Assembly (NCBI GenBank): GCA_026686845.1 | Contig: JAIVEN010000014.1 | Location: 28,356,001-28,420,000, forward strand | Length of the DNA stretch: 64,000 nucleotides | From: Adenanthera pavonina | Taxonomy: Eukaryota > Streptophyta > Magnoliopsida > Fabales > Fabaceae | Reading direction: 5' to 3' | In this document: positions 47,651-55,689 of the stretch, one piece after another | Layout of the letters: each line of letters starts with the position of its first letter | How positions within the stretch are numbered: the stretch's first letter is position 1 | The notes under the pieces: model-generated | Told to the model about the DNA's origin: nothing | What the model saw: only the letters and a program-made list of their open reading frames with translations | Database searches by the model: none | Made by a program: the position numbers and the translations under genes

Positions 47651-49654
47651 ATGATTTCGAGTGAGCAACATCTCCAGAAACACCCCCCTGACCGACCATT
47701 GACAGGGAAGGAGGGCAATTCTAGAGACAATGGAACTATTCTGAGAACAAAGGAAATAGGCGATTCCATGACTACCTTTGATAAAAGTCTGCAGGGTGAA
47801 ACAGAGAAGGAAGAGGGGGCGAAAGAAAGTATTAGAGGAAAGATGCAAAGAACAGCAGGGAACTTCTCTGGAGGAGTGTCACTAATGCCAAGGGAAGAAG
47901 ACTGGATGCAGGATGAACATAATGAGGAGCTGAAGGGTAATGCAACACCAGTGTCCTATCGAGAAGCTCTTAAACCAACGACTGAACAGGAAAGAAAGCA
48001 GCAACAGAACAGAGCTAAAGAAGATATCTGGGATGGAAGTCTTATAGGTGGGGACCCACTCAAATGGATGGAAGGGATATCAGTAATAGATACTGAAAGC
48101 GGTCCGAAAATAGATTTCACTGATGAGGAAAGGAGAAGACTAGCTAGGAATTGGCAAAATTCTCTGATAGTTAAACTCCTGGGAGGAAATATTGGATACA
48201 TGCAGTTATGGAAGAAGATTCAGATAATGTGGGCTAAATCAGGAAGAAATATCTACCTGTCTGAGATTGGAAACGGCTTCATGATAGCAACTTTCCAGGA
48301 TCGAGAAGATTATTTTTTTGCGTTAGAAGGAGGACCATGGCTAGTTCAAAATAGTTATCTGACAGTCCAAACATGGAAAAGCAATTTTAATCCATGGAAT
48401 GAAAAGATTCATAAGGTAGCGGTATGGGTGAGATTGCCGGGACTCCCAGTAGACTATTACGACAGAAAATTCTTCTATACACTGGGAAACAAAATAGGAA
48501 CAGCCATTCGAGTAGACGAGATGACCCTTACAAGAGCAAGAACCATGTATGCCCGGTTGTGTATTGAGATAGATCTCAACGCTCCCCTGCTTCCATCATA
48601 TTCTGTAGATGGAAATGAATTGAAAATTGAATACGAAGGGTTACAGTTGATCTGCTTCGATTGCGGGAAGTTTGGACATAATGAAAAATATTGTTCAAAC
48701 AAAGAAGGGGAGGAGGAGATGCTGAAGGCACCGGAAAACCAGAAACAAGATCAAGTTTCCAATGACAAGAGCAGGATGGGTGGAGCAGGTAAGGCGCGTG
48801 AAACGAAGTATGGAGAGTGGATGGTAGCTCCAGGGCCTAAGCGTAGTAGGAGAACTAGCATGAAAGAAGGAAAAGGAGCTGAAGGATCAAAAAAAGAGGC
48901 TAAGGCGACTCCTAGAATAGAAACTTCCTCGAGATATGTGGCTTTGGAAACAGAAGAAGAAGACGTACACATAATAGAGGCAGAGGTAGGACACAGACAA
49001 CCTTTACTAGATGCGTCAAATCTCAAAGGAACCAAGGGAGAGAAGTTATCGATACAGCCGAGGCAAAAAGGCAAGTCAACGGTGACAGAAGGGAAAGTAA
49101 AGAACCAGAAGATAATTGAAAAGTCCGAAAAGAAAGAGAATAAAGGAAAGGTAGGTGAAACTCAAAAAGAGCAACAAGGGGCTAGCAAGACAGAAAAGAC
49201 AAATATGAGGTTGGAAGGAGGAAAAAAGGAGAAGGGAGTGAGCCAGAAAGTAGAAATGAAGTTGGAAGTAAAAGGAGTGGGCCAAGAAAAAATAAGTAAA
49301 GCAACTGAAGAAAGGGAGATGGGCATAGTTGAAGACAACATGGACACTATCGTGGAAGAAAGCCCAATAGAAAATAATAGGAATACCGTGGGCTCTAATA
49401 TGGAGGAAGATTCAATAGAATACTTCATGGATACCACGGAAGCAAGTTTAGGAGACAGCCCAGCAGAACATAATAAGGATAGGCCACCTGAAGATGGAGA
49501 AGGGTCAATGGAAATTGATGAGACCAAACCACCAGACCCAAGGGATAGAATGATTATGGGTTTATCAGATGTAGAACAATCTCTGAATGAAGAAGAGCAG
49601 GAAGATGATGAAGTACAAAATGGTTTTTTGGGATGCCATGTCTGCAAGGAGTAA
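47651..49654 (+). CDS. LINE ORF1 protein (DUF4283 and CCHC zinc knuckle)
   Basis: 667 residues. Residues about 160-245 match the DUF4283 domain of plant L1 ORF1 proteins (WQNSLIVKLLGG, FALEGGPWLVQ), continuing into WVRLPGLPVDYYD. A zinc knuckle CFDCGKFGHNEKYC lies at residues 335-348 (C-x2-C-x4-H-x4-C). The long C-terminal part is very rich in Lys and Glu, likely disordered, with acidic repeats such as EDN/EES-PIE. ORF1 proteins bind the element RNA and accompany it to the target. The ATG at 47651 is the first in this frame after the 5' UTR. ORF2 lies downstream in the same frame but after a TAA at 49652 and two further TAA codons, so read-through alone is unlikely. A reinitiation or internal-entry mechanism is inferred. 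Confidence 0.93.
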   Translation: MISSEQHLQKHPPDRPLTGKEGNSRDNGTILRTKEIGDSMTTFDKSLQGETEKEEGAKESIRGKMQRTAGNFSGGVSLMPREEDWMQDEHNEELKGNATPVSYREALKPTTEQERKQQQNRAKEDIWDGSLIGGDPLKWMEGISVIDTESGPKIDFTDEERRRLARNWQNSLIVKLLGGNIGYMQLWKKIQIMWAKSGRNIYLSEIGNGFMIATFQDREDYFFALEGGPWLVQNSYLTVQTWKSNFNPWNEKIHKVAVWVRLPGLPVDYYDRKFFYTLGNKIGTAIRVDEMTLTRARTMYARLCIEIDLNAPLLPSYSVDGNELKIEYEGLQLICFDCGKFGHNEKYCSNKEGEEEMLKAPENQKQDQVSNDKSRMGGAGKARETKYGEWMVAPGPKRSRRTSMKEGKGAEGSKKEAKATPRIETSSRYVALETEEEDVHIIEAEVGHRQPLLDASNLKGTKGEKLSIQPRQKGKSTVTEGKVKNQKIIEKSEKKENKGKVGETQKEQQGASKTEKTNMRLEGGKKEKGVSQKVEMKLEVKGVGQEKISKATEEREMGIVEDNMDTIVEESPIENNRNTVGSNMEEDSIEYFMDTTEASLGDSPAEHNKDRPPEDGEGSMEIDETKPPDPRDRMIMGLSDVEQSLNEEEQEDDEVQNGFLGCHVCKE

Positions 49655-49711
49655 CGCCAGTATCTAAATGGGTATAGCTCTGTTAACTTTATCTTAATTT
49701 AATAATTTATA

Positions 49712-52700
49712 ATGATTATTACATGGAATGTTAGAGGAGCAGCTGGCAAGGCGTTTGGTCAGGTGCTAAAAGACTTTAGACAGAGATTTCACCCAAAAAT
49801 GGTGATATTGGTTGAAACAAGATGTAGTGGTAACAGGGCTCAGCAAGTTATCAAAAGGTTGGGTTTTAAAAAACAAAAAATTGTAGAAGCACAAGGTCAG
49901 TCAGGAGGGATCTGGATTTTGTGGGATGAGGAAGAAATCAGAATTAAGGAGCTGGTAAGTACCAAGCAACTTCTGCACTGTGAAGTATCTGGTATGGGAA
50001 AGAGAAAATGGCTGCTGTCCGCAATCTATGCAAGCCCCCGAGCTCAAGAACGTCAGGAACTCTGGGACCAATTGTGGAGACTATCTCGTGTAATAACAGA
50101 ACCATGGCTCTTGGCAGGAGATTTCAATGATATAAAATCACCGGAGGAACAAAGAGGAGGAGTGGGTGTGAATGAAAGAAAGTGCATGAGATTTGCACAG
50201 AATATTGAAAGATGCAAATTAATTGACCTTGGTTCAGAAGGCCCACGTTATACTTGGAGAGGACCCATCATAAATTATGCTTGCCGGATGTTTAAGAAGC
50301 TTGATAGGGCCCTTTGTAACAGCTCATGGAGATGTATGTACACAGAAGCTACGGTGAGAATTGGGCCAAGAATCCAATCTGACCACCACCCCCTCCTAAT
50401 ATACCTGGAAGAAACAAAAGGCAACAGAGGTACTCGTCCCTTCAGGTTTGAAGCGGCATGGATGAAACATAAGGAATTTCCAGGGATGCTGCGTGAAGCT
50501 TGGAAGAACAAAAAAGATATTGAGGAGGAGCTCGATGATTTAAGACCAACTCTCCAGTCATGGAATACCAATGTTTTTGGAAACATAAAGAAAAGGAAGA
50601 ATGAGATTCTTGCTCGGATAAAAGGAGTCCAAAGAGCACTTCAAAGACAACCAAGTACATTCCTTGAGGACTTAGAAGTTCAATTACAAAGAGAACTAAG
50701 AGAGACCTTAGATCAAGAAGAAATTCTATGGTTCCAAAAAGCAAGAACTAAATGGATAAAAGATGGGGATAGAAATACAAAATACTATCATACAAAGACA
50801 ACAGTGAGAAGGAGAAGAAATAGAGTCCAATTGCTGAGGGATGAACAGAATAATTGGGTTGAAGGTAAAGAAGAGACTGGCGAAATCGTGAAGGAATTCT
50901 TTCAGCAATTATTTACTGAGGAAGAAGTTAATAGACCTTGGGCGAATACAATACATACCTGGCCTCAGGTGGAAAAGGAAATTTGGGAGGACATGATGGA
51001 TTCGCCGAAAGAAGAGGAGATTAAAAAGAGCATGTTCTCTATTGGAGGGATGAAGGCCCCAGGTGAAGATGGTTTCCCAGCAATTTTTTTCCAGAAAAAT
51101 TGGAATATTGTAGGTGGAAGCGTATGTAGAATGGTTAAAGAAATGTGGGATAATGAAACTGAAGTATCTAAGGCAAATCATACATTAATCTCATTGATCC
51201 CTAAGACAGAGAACCCAGAGAGAGTCAATCAATTCCGGCCAATCTCTCTTTGTAATGTTATATACAAATGTTTATCCAAGGTGCTGGTTCAGAGACTAAA
51301 AAATGTGATGGACACAATCATATCACCTTTTCAGGCTAGTTTTGTACCAGGCAGGAATATACATGATAACATTATTGTTGTAAATGAGATGGTACATTCA
51401 ATGAGGAGAAAGAAGGGAAAAAAAGGATTTATGGCAATTAAAGTGGACCTTGAAAAAGCTTATGACAAAATCAGTTGGCAGTTTATGGAGAAAACCTTGA
51501 AGGAATTAAATTGTCCAGAAGCTTTATGCAGAAGAATTATGGCTTGTGTGAAAAATCCGTCATCCCAAATCCTTTGGCATGGGGAGAAATTAGAAGCCAT
51601 AATACCATCCCGTGGACTACGTCAAGGCGATCCTCTATCACCTTATTTATTTGTTCTTGGAATGGAAAAGCTCACTCATTTAATACTCGATAAAGTGAGG
51701 GAAAAAAAATGGAGAGGAATGAGAGCGAGAAGGAAGGGTCCACAAATATCTCATATGATGTTTGCGGATGACTTAGTATTATTTGCTGAAGCTAACCTTG
51801 ATCAAATAAATGTGATTATTCAATCTTTGCAGGAATTTGGAGAGATTTCAGGACATAGTGTGAGCTTTGAAAAGACCCATATCTACTTTTCTCCAAATGT
51901 GGATGGACGACTTAGAAGGGAGATCAGGACTAGAAGTAGTTTTAAAGAAGTAGAAGAACTGGGAAGGTATCTTGGCGCTATGATTACATTTCCTCAAAAA
52001 AGGAAAGACAAATATTCAGCTTGCGTGGAGAAAGTAAAACAAAGGTTGAGGGGCTGGAAGGCAGCTAGCCTGTCTTTAGCTGGAAGGATAACTTTAGTGA
52101 AGGCTGTCACATCTTCCATGATTAGTTATCCTATGCAGCATGATCACATACCGAAAGGAATAATAGAAGAAATTGAAAAGGAGCAAAGAAGGTTCATCTG
52201 GGGAGAGCAGGGAGGAAACCGAAAATGGCATGCTGTTAACTGGAACAATCTTTGCCGAGAAAAAACAAATGGAGGAATGGGAATCAAAGCGCTCAATTAC
52301 ATGAATGAAGCATTTTTACTGAAATTATTATGGAGAATGCATGACAGGCCACAAGACCTATGGGTTCAAGTGATGCTGGGGAAGTATGGTAGAGAGGTGC
52401 AGGACGGGGAACCATGGAAGAGCTGCCAAAATGATTCCAGACTGTGGAAAGAAATAATTAAAAGGCAGGAGAAGTTCTTGGAAAACACAGGATTTAATGA
52501 CAGGATAGTATGGAAGCAGACAAGTAATGGGCTTTTTACAACAGCATCGGCATATAAACTGATTAAAAATGAACAGGATGCAGGAATGCAACAACACTGG
52601 AAAAGGCTATGGAAGCTCAAAGTTCCTGAAAGAGTCAAAGTTTTTATATGGTTGAGTTGTCAAGGTAGAATTCTCACAAAGAGTACCACATGTAAGTGGG

Positions 52701-53596
52701 ATGGTGGAACGGGATACTGTGAATTATGTCAGCAAGGAGTGGAAGACGCTGCTCATGCCATGAGAGACTGCCCAGTAATAATATCAGTCTGGAATGAACT
52801 TCGACCAAATTGCAGAAGAGAAGAGGGATGGCGAGGTGACTGGAAAAATTGGATCACAGTGAACATAGCAAAAAGGGGAAAAACACTGGAAGACTATGAA
52901 TGGCCGGAAATGTTTGCAACGACTTGCTGGATGATTTGGCGATGGAGAAATAGCCAAATTCATGATCCAGAATTTAGACGACCATTTAATCCATGCGAAA
53001 CAATCAGACAACAACTCAGTCTTTATAAACAAAGTGGAGAAGAGGAGGGTGTACGAGAAGAGGAAGAGAGAATCATCATGGTAGCGTGGAAGCCACCACC
53101 TGCAGGATGGTGTAAACTAAATTCCGATGGATGGATCAGGGGTAAGGGAATATCAGGATGTGGTGGAGTAATAAGGGGAGATTGTGGAGAATGGCTATAT
53201 GGATACACAAAGAAACTCTACGGGGTCAGAGCCGACGAAGCTGAGGCTTGGGGAGTATATGAGGGATTGAAGGCCTGCTGGCAACTAGGGTTCCGAATGG
53301 TGGAAGTAGAATGCGATGCAGCAAAGGTGGTGCAAGAACTCAAGAAAAATCAACCTTTCCTAGGTAATTTGCAACTGTCACTGAAATTGCAGAACATGCT
53401 CAACAGGAATTGGAAAATCAGAATAAAACATGTTTACCGGGAATGCAACAGATGTGCTGATGCAATGGCGTCAACGATGATGGGACAAAATAGGAATCTT
53501 ATGACATGGAAGGAACCACCGAATACCATCTTGCAGATCTTGGAGGAAGACCTAGCAGGAATTGAATTTCCACGACGCGTAATGATAGTCCGATAG
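49712..53596 (+). CDS. LINE ORF2: endonuclease, reverse transcriptase, RNase H
   Basis: 1294 residues, uninterrupted. The N-terminal apurinic-type endonuclease (1-230) has WNVRG (5-9), VETR, LLAGDFNDI near 133 and SDHHPLL near 223. The reverse transcriptase (about 480-760) has FRPISLCN, FVPGRNIHDN, VDLEKAYDKISW, RGLRQGDPLSPYLF and the catalytic FADD near 685. A zf-RVT block (about 960-1045) has WKLKVPERVKVFIW and C-x2-C. The C-terminal plant-type RNase H (about 1130-1260) has LNSDGW, ADEAEAWG, VECDA and NRCADAMA, so all four acidic positions are present. The start MIITWNVRG leaves no room for a longer N-terminus. Endonuclease nicking primes reverse transcription of the element RNA at the target. 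All visible active-site motifs are intact, so the protein may be functional. Confidence 0.96.
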   Translation: MIITWNVRGAAGKAFGQVLKDFRQRFHPKMVILVETRCSGNRAQQVIKRLGFKKQKIVEAQGQSGGIWILWDEEEIRIKELVSTKQLLHCEVSGMGKRKWLLSAIYASPRAQERQELWDQLWRLSRVITEPWLLAGDFNDIKSPEEQRGGVGVNERKCMRFAQNIERCKLIDLGSEGPRYTWRGPIINYACRMFKKLDRALCNSSWRCMYTEATVRIGPRIQSDHHPLLIYLEETKGNRGTRPFRFEAAWMKHKEFPGMLREAWKNKKDIEEELDDLRPTLQSWNTNVFGNIKKRKNEILARIKGVQRALQRQPSTFLEDLEVQLQRELRETLDQEEILWFQKARTKWIKDGDRNTKYYHTKTTVRRRRNRVQLLRDEQNNWVEGKEETGEIVKEFFQQLFTEEEVNRPWANTIHTWPQVEKEIWEDMMDSPKEEEIKKSMFSIGGMKAPGEDGFPAIFFQKNWNIVGGSVCRMVKEMWDNETEVSKANHTLISLIPKTENPERVNQFRPISLCNVIYKCLSKVLVQRLKNVMDTIISPFQASFVPGRNIHDNIIVVNEMVHSMRRKKGKKGFMAIKVDLEKAYDKISWQFMEKTLKELNCPEALCRRIMACVKNPSSQILWHGEKLEAIIPSRGLRQGDPLSPYLFVLGMEKLTHLILDKVREKKWRGMRARRKGPQISHMMFADDLVLFAEANLDQINVIIQSLQEFGEISGHSVSFEKTHIYFSPNVDGRLRREIRTRSSFKEVEELGRYLGAMITFPQKRKDKYSACVEKVKQRLRGWKAASLSLAGRITLVKAVTSSMISYPMQHDHIPKGIIEEIEKEQRRFIWGEQGGNRKWHAVNWNNLCREKTNGGMGIKALNYMNEAFLLKLLWRMHDRPQDLWVQVMLGKYGREVQDGEPWKSCQNDSRLWKEIIKRQEKFLENTGFNDRIVWKQTSNGLFTTASAYKLIKNEQDAGMQQHWKRLWKLKVPERVKVFIWLSCQGRILTKSTTCKWDGGTGYCELCQQGVEDAAHAMRDCPVIISVWNELRPNCRREEGWRGDWKNWITVNIAKRGKTLEDYEWPEMFATTCWMIWRWRNSQIHDPEFRRPFNPCETIRQQLSLYKQSGEEEGVREEEERIIMVAWKPPPAGWCKLNSDGWIRGKGISGCGGVIRGDCGEWLYGYTKKLYGVRADEAEAWGVYEGLKACWQLGFRMVEVECDAAKVVQELKKNQPFLGNLQLSLKLQNMLNRNWKIRIKHVYRECNRCADAMASTMMGQNRNLMTWKEPPNTILQILEEDLAGIEFPRRVMIVR

Positions 53597-53637
53597 AAGT
53601 CTGGGTGTACCCACCTTTTTCACCAAAAAAAAAAAAA

Positions 53638-53762
53638 ACTTTCCGTAGGAATGCCGCATGCCTGATTTATTCCTTTCCATAAAAAAACAAAATCCAAGAA
53701 ACACACTGTTTTCCTTCCCTTTCTTGTCCATGCCTCTATACCAAAGCCGGCCTTAGTTCATT
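53638..53762. repeat. Tandem duplication, second copy (right part)
   Basis: Continuation of the second copy (left part 47380-47554) beyond the LINE. GTAGGAATG, CCTGATTTATTCCTTTCC, TTGTCCATGCCTCTATACCAAA and GGCCTTA match the first copy around 47237-47330. The left part and this part together reconstitute the pre-insertion site. Confidence 0.8.
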
Positions 53763-53820
53763 TGAGGAAAAAATCTCAATGCTACAACTTGTTTAGACAA
53801 GTAATTAAATTTATATATTA

Positions 53821-54080
53821 CTCCCACTAGTTTTTAATGTAAAACTCTTTTAACTGAATCACACTAATTAAGAATGAGAGTTAAAACTAATTAATTATCT
53901 CAATTTCCTCAAAAATTATAATATTTTTTCAAAACTACCCTTATTTAATTTCTTTCTCTCCCTCTTTACAATATATTAAATATGAGTATTTTTTTAAAAT
54001 ATATAATAAATATTATCTCGTATATTGTAAATGGTTTGATATTTAGAATTAAAATAAAATACCCTATAATTCGGATATTA
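53821..54080. mobile_element. Stowaway-like MITE
   Basis: It begins CTCCCACTAG after TA (53819-53820) and is AT-rich. It shares its full interior (CACACTAATTAAGAATGAGAGTTAAAACTAATTA, ACTACCCTTATTTAAT, ATTATCTCGTATATTGTAAA) with the element at 58928-59190. The right end is worn (GAATTAAAATAAAATACCCTATAATTCGGATATTA), so the end is approximate. CTCCCTCCG-type termini and TA target duplications are the mark of Tc1/mariner-related Stowaway MITEs. Confidence 0.65.
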
Positions 54081-54554
54081 TTAGTTAATCACTTAATATA
54101 ATAAATATTTCCGTTGATTTTCATGTTAATTTTCCATGAATAGTGAGTCGTATCTTACCTTCCTCCCCATCTTTTGGCATAATTATCTTCTAATTAATCT
54201 GTCGACGATATATTGGTCCGAAGAAAAGAAACAAGTCTGACGATGTATTTGAAAATTCTATGTTTAATTATATCTTAGCATACACACACGTTGGACACCA
54301 CCATACCATCACCTAACTATTTAATGAATGAGATGTACGGACTATTCTCCCAATGGCTTCACTTGAAGAACCCTTTCGTCCTTTTCAAATTCAAAATAAG
54401 TGTAATCGGTGAAAATATGAATATAATAAAATGGATTTGCCACGTGCAACCAGGCTAACACTCCAATTTGTGTGAATTATGGTTGATTTATTCCACTCAC
54501 CTTGAAGTTAAAGAATACCATCAATTCTCCCAGCATTACATACAATAAGGTTTA

Positions 54555-54827
54555 TTCCCTTCGATCTTTAATATAAATCGCTTCTAACAATCTCATCGAA
54601 ACCAAAAAAAATTTATTATATCATTAAAATTTTCTTAAAATTAATGTGTTTTCCATTTTTACCCTATAATAAATACTACAAATTCAAACAATTCACTTTC
54701 TCTCATAATTAAATAAGGGCATTTTGGAAATAAATTAATTAATATTTAAAAAACTCATCGAAGGTGACTTATATTTAGGACTATAAAAAATTTCTAGAAC
54801 GTGACTAATAAAAAGGAACAGAGGGAA
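54555..54827. mobile_element. Stowaway-like MITE with TA duplication
   Basis: It begins TTCCCTTCGATCTTTAATAT and ends GGAACAGAGGGAA; the ends are inverted copies. TA flanks both sides (54553-54554 and 54828-54829). The interior CATTTTCACTCTC-like and ACCTTGAAG parts are diverged. It is 273 bp and non-coding. Confidence 0.65.
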
Positions 54828-55009
54828 TATATTAATAGCAATAGTCCCAACATTTTTCAGGTGAATCCACACACATAAGAATGTCTAAGGAGTGTTTATT
54901 TCTTACATTCAAAAATAAGATCTAATTAATATATATATATATTATATTACTGCAGCAATTATTATTTTCCAATAATTATTTTTCTAATAATTTTTTTGGT
55001 TATATAATA

Positions 55010-55202
55010 CTTCATCCAGTTTTTAATATAAGACATTTTTAATTAACCGAGTTAAACGGATTAAGTATATGAGTTAAAATTAATTAACTACTTTAATTTT
55101 TTTCAAACATCACAATATCTTTTCAAAACCACTCTTATTAAATTTCTTTCTTTTTAAGTCACTTATAAATTGAATATTTTTTTTGTAATACATAATAAAT
55201 AC
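55010..55202. mobile_element. Partial Stowaway-like MITE
   Basis: It begins CTTCATCCAGTTTTTAATATAAGAC after TA (55008-55009) and shares its interior (GAGTTAAAATTAATTAACTA, ACCACTCTTATTAAATTTCTTTC, ACATAATAAATAC) with the other copies. It then stops where the next MITE starts, so either its right part is deleted or the next element inserted into it. Confidence 0.55.
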
Positions 55203-55204
55203 TA

Positions 55205-55518
55205 CTTCCTTTGATCCTAAATATAATAATGTTTGCCTTCATCCTACATATAAGACCATTTTTAGAATACAAGGTAATATTTATTACATGTGTCCCAAAA
55301 ATGTCCTTATTTAATTTATTCTAGAGAGAGAGAAAAAGAGATTAAATAAAAATAATCTTGAAAAAATACTTTGATTTTTGTAAAAATCAAGATAATTAGC
55401 TAATTTTAACTCACATTCTTAATTCATATGATTCGATTAAAATGATCTTATATTGAGGATGAAAGAGATCAAGTACATGATATTCTAAAAAGTGTCCTAT
55501 ATTTAGCATTAGAAGGAG
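55205..55518. mobile_element. Stowaway-like MITE, adjoining or nested
   Basis: It begins CTTCCTTTGATCCTAAATATAA after TA and ends CTATATTTAGCATTAGAAGGAG, inverted to the start. The interior is in the opposite orientation to the neighbouring copies (GATTAAATAAAAATA, AACTCACATTCTTAATTCATATGATT). It directly abuts the partial MITE at 55202, suggesting nested insertion at TA. Confidence 0.6.
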
Positions 55519-55689
55519 TGATATTTTATTTATACAATTATTTTAATTTCATTCTATTTTGATACTAAATTTTCTTAGGTTAGCAATAAGTGGAAGTGTC
55601 ACAATGTTCTAGATAATATTATTTATTGTAATAGAAATAAAAGAGAGGAAGTGATACTGCTTGATTGGCACAAGCTTCATATATGGGTG

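Larger units (their letters stand above)
47555..53637 (+). mobile_element. Full-length L1-type LINE with TSD and poly(A) tail
   Basis: Flanked by the 14-bp direct repeat ACTTTCCGTAGGAA (47541-47554 and 53638-53651). A run of A (53625-53637) precedes the right copy, the hallmark of target-primed reverse transcription. A short 5' UTR (47555-47650), ORF1 (47651-49654), a 57-bp spacer, ORF2 (49712-53596) and a short 3' UTR (CACCTTTTTCACC) are all present. Both ORFs are open over their whole length and the TSD copies are identical, so the insertion is recent compared with everything else here. The target was the second copy of a local tandem duplication. Confidence 0.95.

Noticed and set aside
49162..49647. 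Antisense frames (49162-49647 and others) across the LINE
   Set aside because: Serine-rich shadows of the Glu/Lys-rich ORF1 and of ORF2, with no motif of their own.
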